Notes: generated from the letters alone by a model not told the origin. Shown: positions 1-6,703, counted from the first letter of the stretch. The stretch is 8,420 nucleotides of DNA from Clostridia bacterium (GCA_017522515.1 JAFWZH010000222.1:1-8420); one strand, 5' to 3'. Numbers and translations are program-made.

Positions 1-150
1 CAAGTGGAAGCAGGAGTTGCTGAAGAATGCGTGACGAGGATGCGTGTGGAACTGAACAGGCGTGGTTTTGAGGTCGGAGACAAGAAAGTTCGCAGGATGA
101 TGGGCGTAATGGGGATCATTTGTATATATTTGTAGAAAGAAAATTATGGG
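1..150 (+). repeat. 150-bp direct repeat, copy 1 (partner 8271-8420)
   Basis: Bases 1-150 and 8271-8420 align without gaps and differ at one position (56 versus 8326). Both copies are cut by the window edges, so the true repeat is longer on both sides. The repeat belongs to the IS3 remnant. The 8,270-bp spacing brackets the Pycsar-like operon and both lipoprotein genes, so recombination between the copies could delete or duplicate the whole block. Confidence 0.95.
40..135 (+). pseudogene. IS3-family OrfB (transposase) N-terminal fragment
   Basis: This frame encodes about 31 residues, starting MRVELNRRGFEVGDKKVRRMM and ending at a TAG. The Gly-Phe-x-Val...Lys-Lys-Val-x-Arg-x-Met pattern followed by Met-Gly-Ile-Ile is the helix-turn-helix stretch found early in IS3-family OrfB, just before the integrase core. 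Everything downstream, including the DDE residues, is gone, and the upstream OrfA frame ends at 32-34 in a different phase. It therefore cannot encode a working transposase. The same fragment with the same breakpoints recurs at 8310-8405. Confidence 0.65.
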
Positions 151-221
151 CGTTTTCAGAAAAACGGGGTTCTTACAAACGAACTTCTTCTTTCTAAAAT
201 ACTCTATAAATTAATATTTAA

Positions 222-246
222 CTGTCCAAAAAAGGGAAGTACTATA
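222..246 (+). repeat. Probable right inverted-repeat end of the IS3 remnant
   Basis: The sequence CTGTCC-AAAAAA-GGGAAGTACTATA resembles the reverse complement of the second copy's left end, CTGTCC-TAAATTT-GGGGAGTATTATA. The match is imperfect in the A/T middle and in length by one or two bases. CTGTCC near one end and its complement GGACAG near the other is common in IS3/IS150-type ends. The alternative is that 231-246 is already host coding sequence, because it reads in frame with the gene stub that follows (KKGKYYN). Confidence 0.45.
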
Positions 247-386
247 ATAATCCGAATTATCCCAAAAATGTTACATACAGTAATTTATTAAAAACAGAAA
301 TAGTTGTTGGTGTATATACCAAAGAAGAATGTTTTATAAAAGATTATTATTTAAATAAAAATAATTTAACTTATGAAAAAAAGTAA
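222..386 (+). pseudogene. 5'-truncated unknown gene upstream of lipoprotein 1
   Basis: An open frame without a start runs from a TAA at 219-221 to a TAA at 384-386. Its protein ends TKEECFIKDYYLNKNNLTYE followed by two lysines. It is interrupted on the left where the IS3 remnant ends, so it is likely the 3' stub of a gene cut by the element. Its last 14 bases overlap the start of the lipoprotein gene (ATG at 373). The same arrangement, with a clearly related tail (LKTEV...YYLNKNELTYEE), precedes the second lipoprotein at 6985. So this overlapping upstream gene is a conserved partner, not random open sequence. A weaker likeness (GKYYN...NLL...VGV) to the middle of the lipoproteins may mean a shared origin. 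No known family is recognised. Confidence 0.5.
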
Positions 387-1470
387 ATTGAATATTTATT
401 GTCTGATAATACTAATGTCAATAATGCAGTCTTGTATATTGATATATAAACCAGATGTGATCCCATATTATAATACAAACTATAGCGGAGCAGGACTATA
501 TAGACCGTTTGCCTCGGATTTCAATGGTTATTTGTGCCCTTATGATAGATATACGGAATATATAAATGCGTCCTCTATTGATTCAAGTAAAATTGCGTAT
601 GAAAATTATAAAATCAATGCTGTTAATTATTCAATAGAAAATGGGGTACAACAAAATATATTATTAAGTCAGATTCTAAATGATTATGAACATTATACTT
701 TTTTGAGAAGATCTCTTCCTTATGCCCATAAGCGATTCGATGAAATAAAACTAAATGCAAATTTGTTTTGTTTTAATAAACAATTTGAAATGCCCTATTT
801 AATAACAGCAAATGGCTATAAGTTATCCGTTAATTATGAAAAAATTGATTTAAAACATACTTTTATTGATGCTTGTCCGCCATTGGAATTTTATAAAGTT
901 TCAATAAATACAAGCGATGGGAAATATTATAACTGGAGACGTTTTGAAAAAAATAATCTTCTTAATAATGGTGTTCGATATGAACATTCGAATTTAAGTG
1001 ATAGTACATATAAAAAATCGTTTAAAAATTTATTAATAGCTGTTGCTGTACATCCATACAGTCGTGATTTGGGACCAAGAATAGAAGATGTAGATATTTT
1101 CTATTTATCCAAAGCTTTTTACTCGTATTATACCTCCAAGGCTATTTTATATGGAATGGCTGTTGAGTCAACTAAAAAAAATGATTCTACAAGCAATCTT
1201 TCAAAATGGAATAGATATATTGGATTTAAAGCAATCAAAGCTAATCGAGAATTTTCATATTATCCATTTCATGGCAATCCTGAAAAACTGATTCCTTTCA
1301 TCTACATTATGAGTTACGGCGATTATGAACCAGAAGATGTGTTTTTTGAGAAGAAGCATTTCAAGCAGTTTTATTACACATTCAGGTCTCTGCGTGACGG
1401 AAAGAACTACCGTTTGCACTATAATGCCAGAAACGGAAAATTTGTGAACTATAAGGAGATTAAGAGATAA
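373..1470 (+). CDS. Predicted lipoprotein, unknown function (paralogue 1)
   Basis: The protein has 365 residues. It begins with a short basic N-terminus (KKSK), a hydrophobic stretch at 8-19 and a lipobox-like MQSC with Cys21 as the probable lipidated residue, so it should be exported and membrane-anchored. The mature part is rich in Tyr, Asn and Lys, with no enzyme motif or family I recognise. Two blocks are shared with the second lipoprotein: GVQQNILLSQIL at 91-102 and DIFYLSKxFYSYY at about 241-253. From Lys286 to Lys364 the two proteins are identical over 79 residues, while the rest is much more diverged. The ATG at 373 is preferred because it gives a complete signal peptide; it overlaps the upstream gene's stop by 14 bases. 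Codon use shifts to less AT-rich in the last 80 codons, in keeping with a mosaic gene. A surface protein or an immunity-like partner of the overlapping upstream gene is possible, but nothing in the sequence proves it. Confidence 0.85.
   Translation: MKKSKLNIYCLIILMSIMQSCILIYKPDVIPYYNTNYSGAGLYRPFASDFNGYLCPYDRYTEYINASSIDSSKIAYENYKINAVNYSIENGVQQNILLSQILNDYEHYTFLRRSLPYAHKRFDEIKLNANLFCFNKQFEMPYLITANGYKLSVNYEKIDLKHTFIDACPPLEFYKVSINTSDGKYYNWRRFEKNNLLNNGVRYEHSNLSDSTYKKSFKNLLIAVAVHPYSRDLGPRIEDVDIFYLSKAFYSYYTSKAILYGMAVESTKKNDSTSNLSKWNRYIGFKAIKANREFSYYPFHGNPEKLIPFIYIMSYGDYEPEDVFFEKKHFKQFYYTFRSLRDGKNYRLHYNARNGKFVNYKEIKR
1183..1465 (+). repeat. 283-bp near-identical 3' module of the lipoprotein genes, copy 1
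   Basis: This segment aligns without gaps to 7786-8068 with 9 differences by eye, most of them silent or near the 5' edge. Upstream of it the two genes are much more diverged. The sharp change in similarity inside a coding sequence points to gene conversion or recombination confined to the 3' end. Confidence 0.92.
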
Positions 1471-1503
1471 ATGTGATATGGTCTTATAAATTAAGTTTGT
1501 TAT

Positions 1504-2189
1504 ATGAGAACTGATATATTTTTTTTCACGGATGTTGATTTGTTGAATGAGCAAACGCCAGAACAAGCGTTTGGCCCCGTTAGTAATACTATATCGCAAT
1601 TTAGAGTTGTAAATACATTTACGGTTTTGGATAAAGCAAATATATATGCAATATGTAGAGGAAAGAAATTGACATATCAGGACGGAACAATTATTTTGTA
1701 CCCTTACGATGAAACGATATTTGACGGATTGCCTGTCCAATATTTTATTTATACAAATGTAGATGTCTCTAATGTTGTTACCCAATTAATACCAGAAGAC
1801 GAGTCGGATGATTTACTGATAGCCCAACAATACAAATATTCGGCATATCTTGAGTCTGTAGAGGCAGGAGCCATAATAGCAGAAACATACGATAATACCG
1901 TTTCAATAGCGGTGGTAACAACAGGCGTAGATGACGGTTTGCGTGCATTTGAAAAATGCGTTGATTGTGTAACTATAAATGGTGGTGAAAATAGTAAACG
2001 CCAAAGGGAAAAATACTCAGCTATATGGACATTTCTGCTTTTTACGGGATGTTCGTTGGTGATAAGATAAAGGCCAAAAAGAATACAGGAGAAGTATCGG
2101 TTTATAAAACCAAAGAATATATATACAATGACATACTATCTAAATTCTGGAATAGGATTTACAACTCGTTGTTTACCAGTCGTTTATAA
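1504..2189 (+). pseudogene. Frameshifted unknown gene
   Basis: The first frame runs 1504-2070 (188 residues, starting MRTDIFFFTDVDLLNEQTPE). Its last roughly 20 residues look out of register. A second frame takes over near 2013 and continues SYMDISAFYGMFVGDKIKAK to a TAA at 2187-2189. One extra A in the five-A run at 2009-2013 would join the two into a single protein of about 228 residues, so I read this as one gene with a one-base deletion. There is no signal peptide or membrane segment. The N-terminal pattern (FFFTD-DLLN-Q-P-QAFGPV) recalls hypothetical Bacteroidota proteins, but I cannot assign a family. The start lies 33 bases after the lipoprotein stop, in the same direction. A sequencing error in the A-run is the alternative explanation. 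Confidence 0.6.
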
Positions 2190-2363
2190 TTATAATGGTA
2201 GAAAAGTGATTACGTGGTTTCTGCAAATCTCGATAAAGACAAATATTTAACGCATTTAACTTTCATTAAACGATGCGATTTGGTTCCTGTTTTAAGAGAA
2301 AACCCATGTGAGTGTAGCGCCATATACCTTGTAAGAAACATTTCTTATTGGATGTTCTTGTAG
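2128..2363 (+). pseudogene. Frameshifted and truncated unknown ORF at the operon boundary
   Basis: A frame opens at ATG 2128, inside the end of the preceding gene, and reads MTYYLNSGIGFTTRCLPVVY to about 2205. There the sense switches frame and continues DYVVSANLDKDKYLTHLTF and beyond. One extra A in the four-A run at 2202-2205 would restore a single frame. The joined frame stays open to a TAG at 2361-2363, but its last 70 or so bases lie antisense to the end of the second cyclase gene. The natural C-terminus was therefore probably lost where the minus-strand operon begins, near 2285-2295. The 62-base overlap with the previous gene is unusual. No family is recognised. It is either a decayed gene cut by island insertion, or chance open sequence. 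Confidence 0.4.
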
Positions 2364-3254
2364 TTTCCACCAATTTAATTTTATGGCTTTATCGTTGGGC
2401 CTTGCCGTTTTAAATTCTTGAAATACTTTTTCTGAAATTAGGATGGCTGGATACTTATATTCTTCGTTTTTTCGCTCAAAACGGTCAATCCTTGAAAATT
2501 CTCTAAGATGAAGATTACCATTGTACATAAAAATGTGGTGTGAAAAATCTTCCTCATCATAATCTACTGCCTTATGGACAGTTTTATTGATGCCATTACT
2601 AAAGAATGGATTATTAGGAAGTAGGTTTTCTGGAGTTGTATATGAGCCTTCAATATGATAATAGATTCTTGTGATAGTCTTGTTGGCGTTATCAGTTAAT
2701 CTTGATGCGAAATTAGCCGGCTCCCCTACCCAAACTAACCCTTTGTTTTCGTTATTTTCATCTCCTTTTACTGTAACTCCGACTTTTATAACGCTCATTT
2801 TGCCATAATCTATACCTATACCACATTTGAAATCACCGTTATTAATAGCTTTATTGATCTCATTTGAAATATGGTTAATAGAAATAGCACAATCGACTGC
2901 ATTTACAAAGCAATTTTCGGACGGAAATACGACCATAACTCGATCACCAATAATATTCCGAACAAATGCACCATAATATCGAGCTATTTTTAGTACAGAT
3001 TTTGTAAATGCCGTATAAATTTTACCCATGGTCTTTGCCTGATGTGTAGCATTAAGGTTGACAGAATCTCTTATATCAACAAATAACACACAGGTATATA
3101 TAGTCTTACCTTTTTTTATGTTCCCCTTCTCGTAAGTTAATGTTGAATCTTGTAAAGATGGTACAGATTTAGTGTCAGAAAACGAAAAATCTAAATCAAA
3201 TACATCTTTGATGTCAGACTTTATTTCCTCTAATTTTTCTTTTAGCATACTCAT
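2292..3254 (-). CDS. Class III nucleotide cyclase, Pycsar PycC-like (second cyclase)
   Basis: Likely a pyrimidine nucleotide cyclase making cCMP or cUMP as an infection signal. The protein has 320 residues from the ATG at 3254, which sits 2 bases after the effector gene's stop. An in-frame ATG at 3299 lies inside the effector gene and is not preferred. The N-terminal lead-in (VPSLQDSTLTYEKGN, about 31-45) is followed by the cyclase core. VLFVDIRDSV carries metal-binding Asp60, NIIGDRVMVVF carries the second metal Asp104, GIGIDYG lies at about 147-151, and VGEPANFASRL carries the transition-state pair Asn181 and Arg185. All catalytic positions are present. Positions that in purine cyclases are often Lys and Asp read Asn100 and Glu178, so the substrate is probably not plain ATP. 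The C-terminal 120 residues complete the fold with an insertion and end VYGATLTW. Soluble, no membrane segment. It is the last gene of the operon. Confidence 0.85.
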   Translation of the reverse strand: MSMLKEKLEEIKSDIKDVFDLDFSFSDTKSVPSLQDSTLTYEKGNIKKGKTIYTCVLFVDIRDSVNLNATHQAKTMGKIYTAFTKSVLKIARYYGAFVRNIIGDRVMVVFPSENCFVNAVDCAISINHISNEINKAINNGDFKCGIGIDYGKMSVIKVGVTVKGDENNENKGLVWVGEPANFASRLTDNANKTITRIYYHIEGSYTTPENLLPNNPFFSNGINKTVHKAVDYDEEDFSHHIFMYNGNLHLREFSRIDRFERKNEEYKYPAILISEKVFQEFKTARPNDKAIKLNWWKLQEHPIRNVSYKVYGATLTWVFS

Positions 3255-3256
3255 TT

Positions 3257-3826
3257 TTATTTGAATAGAAAGAGGATATATGTAATAGCAAACATACAAA
3301 GGAAATACACCATATTTCGCAAGCCGAACTTATAATTATCAAACTTGGATTTACATATCACGGAATTAACATAAATTTGAGAGATAAGATCATTTGTGGA
3401 ATTGTATTGGCTATTTAGGAGTTTTTCCTTATAATCTTTATAATTCATGCCAGCTATACTGCCATAAAATAGACTTGATTTATTTTCAAGTTCTTCCTGT
3501 TTATATTTGCCATAGTCAGTATTTCCAATAAGTACAAAAACTAGGTAATAGATTGTACGTGCAGCAAAGAATAACATAATGACAAATGTTGCAATCATAA
3601 CAAAATTACACCAATCAAATAATCCATCTCCTTTTTCCAAAAAAGACTTTATAGGTTCTACAAGTACTGATAATCTTATCACAAAGAAATCAGCTGTAAG
3701 AATTAAAGGGAGTAGTACTCCCATAAATGCAAGTAAAATACCTGCCTTTTGGTCACAATTATTTATCCAGTTGTTTACATGCTCAAGTCTTTTAATGAGA
3801 CTTTCATTGTCTTTAATACTATTCAT
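3257..3826 (-). CDS. Pycsar-type transmembrane effector (PycTM-like, DUF5706)
   Basis: The protein has 189 residues from ATG 3826. That start overlaps the upstream cyclase stop (TAG at 3821-3819) by 8 bases. An in-frame ATG at 3922 would add 32 residues read entirely within the cyclase gene and is not preferred. The N-terminal helix leads into NWINNCDQKAGILLAFMGVL (19-38). This Asp-x-Lys-Ala segment running into the first membrane helix is typical of the Pycsar effector family. Predicted membrane helices are at about 28-51, 74-101 and 171-188. Between the second and third lies a soluble loop with SLFYGSIAGMNYKDYKEKL, also typical of the family. In characterised Pycsar systems the cyclic pyrimidine nucleotide activates such proteins to impair the membrane and stop phage growth. 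Its place between two cyclases fits that role. The family call is from motif recognition and the function is by homology. Confidence 0.85.
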   Translation of the reverse strand: MNSIKDNESLIKRLEHVNNWINNCDQKAGILLAFMGVLLPLILTADFFVIRLSVLVEPIKSFLEKGDGLFDWCNFVMIATFVIMLFFAARTIYYLVFVLIGNTDYGKYKQEELENKSSLFYGSIAGMNYKDYKEKLLNSQYNSTNDLISQIYVNSVICKSKFDNYKFGLRNMVYFLCMFAITYILFLFK

Positions 3827-4895
3827 ATTTGAGTCTGAAGGCTTTAAATTGCTCACCAGTTTTTGTGGAGCTAAAAACTTCATCAAAACTGTAAGCATAA
3901 TTACCATTACTAATTTTAGCATGAGGAATATTGTTTATTATAATATCACCCGCATTTCCTGCTGTACACATTCTTGTTGCCCATACTGCAGGAGTCCCAA
4001 CAGCGAACATCATCCTATCATATAGAAAAGTCATTATTCCAGAATCAATTCCGATTGATAAGCCAATAGAATCTTGTGGTATCTTCTGAAGATTCTGTTG
4101 CCATTGTCCAAAATAAGGTTTACTTTCCTTTTGAATCTTTACACAAACATCAATAACAGTTTGATAAAGATCTTTACGGAACATTTGTGACAAATAAGCA
4201 TTGAAGTAGCAGATAAAACCATCTCCTGTAAATCTGTCGAAAACACCATTGTTATCTAAAATGATTTTTCTGACTTTTTCGATGTAGAATACCATATTAG
4301 ATCTATAAGCTTCAGGGCTTGAAGAATAGGTAATTAGGTCTTGAGATTTTCTTATATCTCCAATTATAACAACGGTTTCGCTCTCATTCAATTTGTTTAG
4401 GAATAATTTATCTACTTGATCACTAATCTGCCAAGAAAAACGTTCATTCCACTTGACATTATTTTGATGAAATGAGCTCTCTCCAGAAGATTTACACAAA
4501 ATGGGATTGTATTCTAACTGCACTTTACATAAAAGATATGCAGAAAGACACATAAAAATAGATTGAAGTATGTACCGTGACTTCTCATTATCACTAATGC
4601 ACAATTCTGTAGAGGGTATTGGGAATTTTTCATCTCCTTCTGTCCATTCTTTGAGAAATTGATTCACACTATCTATATGTTCCGTGCTATCTGTAGAATT
4701 GATATGTAACTCTTTGGTATTCCTAATCGCAGGGTGTTTGTCTGCAACTTTATTGAAAATTTCAAGAAATATTTTTGCCGATTTCTTTGTTTCACTTCGA
4801 TATAATAGACCCCCAGAAATGGAATACATATTCCATAAATTTTCAAAATTCTGAAGAATAATAAGAAGATTAGTATATAAGAGTTTGTCTTTCAT
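3819..4895 (-). CDS. Class III nucleotide cyclase, PycC-like (first cyclase)
   Basis: The protein has 358 residues from ATG 4895, 11 bases after the upstream gene's stop, with an A-rich leader. An in-frame ATG at 4937 would add 14 residues but overlap the upstream gene by 31 bases. Residues 1 to about 170 form a helical N-terminal region that I do not recognise, possibly sensory or dimerising. The cyclase core follows. VVIIGDIRKSQDL carries metal Asp180, GVFDRFTGDGFICYFN carries Arg221 and metal Asp225, GLSIGIDSG lies at about 278-286, and VGTPAVWATRM carries Arg308. The usual transition-state Asn is Val304 here, and the usual specificity Asp is Thr301. The protein may therefore have different chemistry or substrate from the second cyclase, may work as a heterodimer with it, or may have reduced activity. 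Its stop overlaps the effector start, which implies coupled translation. Confidence 0.82.
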   Translation of the reverse strand: MKDKLLYTNLLIILQNFENLWNMYSISGGLLYRSETKKSAKIFLEIFNKVADKHPAIRNTKELHINSTDSTEHIDSVNQFLKEWTEGDEKFPIPSTELCISDNEKSRYILQSIFMCLSAYLLCKVQLEYNPILCKSSGESSFHQNNVKWNERFSWQISDQVDKLFLNKLNESETVVIIGDIRKSQDLITYSSSPEAYRSNMVFYIEKVRKIILDNNGVFDRFTGDGFICYFNAYLSQMFRKDLYQTVIDVCVKIQKESKPYFGQWQQNLQKIPQDSIGLSIGIDSGIMTFLYDRMMFAVGTPAVWATRMCTAGNAGDIIINNIPHAKISNGNYAYSFDEVFSSTKTGEQFKAFRLKYE

Positions 4896-4906
4896 TTTTT
4901 CTAAAG

Positions 4907-6292
4907 TTATATGAATAACATAGTCTCGACAATCCATACCCCATTATTATCCTTACCTTCACGCTTCAGAACACCTACCTTCTGCAAAGCGGAAAGGTCA
5001 CGTTCGATGGTGCGTTGACTCACCGACAAAGTCTCCGACATTTGTTTGCCAGTGATTGTCGGAGACTCTTTGATGAGATTCAGTATTTTCTGCTGACGCT
5101 CAGTGAGTTTCGTCTCCGACATGTCTCCGTCATGGTCTCCGACATTCGGAGTGTCGGAAGAGGCGAAGATGATGGCCTGGAATTGAGTCGGAGTAGATTT
5201 GAACACAGGCTTCAGTTCGTCTTTATAGCCATCCAATGCTTTGGTCTCATTGCAGATGCGTGTGAGTCCGCTACCTCGTTTCTCCATATAGTTAAGTTGA
5301 GCCATTACGTTTGCAAGTATTGGATTACGTCTTTCAGAAGACACATCTTTGATGTCCAAATCCTGTATCAGCATTCCATTGTACATTCCACCAGGAGATG
5401 TGACAATAAGACGGTCATCGTAAATGTCAAGATGAACTTCACTCCCCATCACAGTATAATCGCGATGGATGAAATGGTTTACCATTGCTTCAAGAACTGC
5501 ACGTTCCGCATACTCTGGTTTGTTCTTTCTTCCATCAGGCAGTTTCTCCCAGCCTTTCTTTGTGTTGGATTTCACAAAGTTCATGGCTTCGCGAAGAAGC
5601 ATGAGGACATTGCCTGTAAACTCTGCATCGTTGATGGCATCGCCCTTTTCCTTTCCATCCCATCGTGTGCAGTATAGGCGAGATTGCCACAATGGGCAGT
5701 CATCGGCAAACAAAGCACCAGCATTCGTTAGGTTCCCTGTGCCAGTTACAAGTCCAAACGACAAGAGATATTTTTTGTCCCATTCTTGTTTAGTACGGTC
5801 TTTAAAGACATTCGCCAATATCGTAAAGGAATAGTCCTCTGCTTTATAGTCTGTGTGAAGGGAATCAAAAGTTTTGTTGGAACCTTTCAGTACTAAGCGT
5901 ACCATCTGCTCCGCCGTAGCAGGAAGACTCTCATCACCAACACGGACAAATGCTATGCGCTGACCATCCCCAACGTAGTAATACGGAGTATAATGCCCTG
6001 CATTGACTTTGAGTTGCAAAATGTGCAGACCATCTATATCATGGGGAATCATTTCCACATCTGGCAGAGGATCCATATAGTCACGAATCCTGCTACTGAT
6101 GGTTTCACATACATGCTGCACATCATCAAGTCCTTTGACGATGCCATCATTATCTATGCCGAAGAAAAGGGAACCACCCAAGCCATTGGCAAAAGCGCTA
6201 ACGTTCTTTAACCAACTCTTAGGTTTCTTCTCTTCAAGCATTACCTTGAAGTCGTATGCTGTACATTCAGTTATCAGAGTCTTTAATTTCAT
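4907..6292 (-). CDS. AlbA_2-domain / ATPase-like / winged-HTH protein (COG2865-type)
   Basis: The 461-residue protein matches the usual architecture of these putative DNA-binding regulators. An AlbA_2 (Schlafen-related) domain covers about 10-130, with FANGLGGSLFFGIDNDG at 34-50. A GHKL-like ATPase C-terminal region covers about 255-375, with EAMVNHFIHRDY (Glu268 and Asn272 at N-box positions), SPGG at 299-302 and GSGL at 340-343. A hydrophilic linker covers 378-395. A winged helix from LTERQQKIL (396) to about 457 contains VSQRTIERDL, probably the recognition helix. It is the first gene of the minus-strand operon and ends 11 bases before the first cyclase. Its base composition is visibly less AT-rich than the cyclase and effector genes, so it may have a separate origin. 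A role as operon repressor or accessory defence gene is inference; proteins of this family are widespread outside Pycsar. Confidence 0.85.
   Translation of the reverse strand: MKLKTLITECTAYDFKVMLEEKKPKSWLKNVSAFANGLGGSLFFGIDNDGIVKGLDDVQHVCETISSRIRDYMDPLPDVEMIPHDIDGLHILQLKVNAGHYTPYYYVGDGQRIAFVRVGDESLPATAEQMVRLVLKGSNKTFDSLHTDYKAEDYSFTILANVFKDRTKQEWDKKYLLSFGLVTGTGNLTNAGALFADDCPLWQSRLYCTRWDGKEKGDAINDAEFTGNVLMLLREAMNFVKSNTKKGWEKLPDGRKNKPEYAERAVLEAMVNHFIHRDYTVMGSEVHLDIYDDRLIVTSPGGMYNGMLIQDLDIKDVSSERRNPILANVMAQLNYMEKRGSGLTRICNETKALDGYKDELKPVFKSTPTQFQAIIFASSDTPNVGDHDGDMSETKLTERQQKILNLIKESPTITGKQMSETLSVSQRTIERDLSALQKVGVLKREGKDNNGVWIVETMLFI
5031..5144 (-). repeat. Short iterated GTCTCCGACA repeats within the regulator gene
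   Basis: GTCTCCGACA occurs at 5031-5040, 5112-5121 and 5135-5144, with an inverted copy at 5057-5066 and a partial copy at 5123-5130. On the coding strand the repeats are read in different ways: MSET twice, NVGD once, and ESPT for the inverted copy. They lie in the linker and the start of the winged helix. Related proteins in Bacteroidota, as I recall, often carry longer NVGE-type linker repeats, so this may be a shortened, slippage-prone linker. Confidence 0.7.
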
Positions 6293-6318
6293 TTTATATG
6301 AAATCTCTTTTTACCTTA

Positions 6319-6326
6319 CAAAGGTA
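6319..6326 (-). promoter_or_regulatory. Bacteroidota -7 box for the Pycsar-like operon
   Basis: On the minus strand this reads TACCTTTG, an exact match to the TAnnTTTG -7 consensus of the primary sigma factor in Bacteroidota. It lies 26 bases upstream of the regulator ATG at 6292, leaving a short leader. No convincing -33 TTTG is seen at the usual distance. It is the only strong promoter-like site found for the four minus-strand genes, in keeping with one transcript. Confidence 0.6.
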
Positions 6327-6427
6327 CTTATTTTTATCGAAAGTCGAGCATTTATTTAGCGTTTCGCGCGTGATTTAAGCAAATTTAGTCTAAAACAAGG
6401 CTGTTATATAACAAAAAGAAACGATTT

Positions 6428-6616
6428 GTGCTGAAAAATGACTACCTTTTTACCCACGAATCAGAAAATGGCGAATATGGCAACGAACAATCATTTCAAT
6501 ACCAAAAGGAAGGGCTGGACCTGGAGTTCTTCGACACACAAAGCAACTACGTCGATTACCTTTGGGAAGTGCTGTATAGAGCACGGAATGAGGCACGTAA
6601 TGGAGCATTGTCATAA
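6428..6616 (+). CDS. Small hypothetical protein or gene remnant
   Basis: This 62-residue frame starts at GTG and ends at TAA; the open frame itself reaches back to a TAG at 6386-6388. It reads LKNDYLFTHESENGEYGNEQ and later YVDYLWEVLYRARNEA, with a credible mix of acidic and aromatic residues and an amphipathic C-terminal helix. An overlapping frame at 6438-6713 looks like a low-quality shadow. No family is recognised. There is no good ATG start, so it may be the 3' end of a gene truncated on the right side of the operon insertion. It is transcribed away from the operon. Confidence 0.4.
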   Translation: MLKNDYLFTHESENGEYGNEQSFQYQKEGLDLEFFDTQSNYVDYLWEVLYRARNEARNGALS

Positions 6617-6657
6617 CAATTTAATACACTTTCTTCTGGTGTCTCAGAAAAAAACGG

Positions 6658-6665
6658 TAACTTTG
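6658..6665 (+). promoter_or_regulatory. Bacteroidota -7 box upstream of the broken gene and lipoprotein 2
   Basis: TAACTTTG matches the TAnnTTTG -7 consensus. It lies about 53 bases before an ATG at 6718, at the head of the frameshifted gene that overlaps lipoprotein 2. It could therefore drive both. No clear -33 partner is seen. The sites at the two ends of this intergenic block (6319-6326 minus, 6658-6665 plus) point in opposite directions. Confidence 0.45.
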
Positions 6666-6703
6666 CACCCAAATAATTATCAGTTTCATTCACAACTTTT
6701 TGA

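Larger units (their letters stand above)
1..246 (+). mobile_element. IS3-family element remnant, first copy (left end outside window)
   Basis: The first 150 bases match 8271-8420 with a single difference (C at 56, T at the matching site). They hold the last codons of a short OrfA-like frame followed by an OrfB-like fragment. In the second copy the OrfA-like start is visible, which shows what the missing left part of this copy should contain. The right edge is inferred: 222-246 (CTGTCC, an A-run, GGGAAGTACTATA) resembles the reverse complement of the left end of the second copy at 8090-8113 (TACTCCCC...GGACAG). The element is far too short for an active IS3 (about 1.2-1.5 kb), and the OrfB DDE catalytic core is absent. 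Between 136 and 221 nothing else is recognisable. It appears to be an internally deleted, non-autonomous remnant. Confidence 0.7.

Noticed and set aside
1492..1499. TAAGTTTG as a -7 promoter box for the gene at 1504
   Set aside because: It matches the consensus but sits only 4 bases before the ATG, so the transcript would start at or inside the start codon. It is more likely chance.
1255..1785. 176-residue minus-strand frame opposite lipoprotein 1 and the next gene
   Set aside because: It lies antisense to two better-supported genes, spans their junction, has no recognisable motif, and its sequence is the kind of Ile/Cys-rich shadow expected from AT-rich coding DNA.
2251..2277. CGCAT/ATGCG inverted repeat as a terminator between the convergent genes
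   Set aside because: The stem is only 5 bp with a 17-base loop and no adjacent T-run on either strand.
3579..4025. 148-residue plus-strand frame opposite the effector and first cyclase
   Set aside because: Antisense to two genes with clear family motifs and overlapping starts and stops; no start signal or domain of its own.
2292..4895. Cyclases as ordinary cAMP-signalling adenylyl cyclases
   Set aside because: The adenine-specifying Lys/Asp pair is not seen in either protein, and the gene between them is a Pycsar-effector-type membrane protein. The pyrimidine reading is favoured, though only an assay settles it.
5015..6359. Four plus-strand frames (5015-5677, 5469-5834, 5993-6211, 6099-6359) opposite the regulator gene
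   Set aside because: All lie mostly antisense to the AlbA_2/wHTH gene, whose domains are recognisable along its whole length. The frames are Ser/His/Arg-rich shadows.
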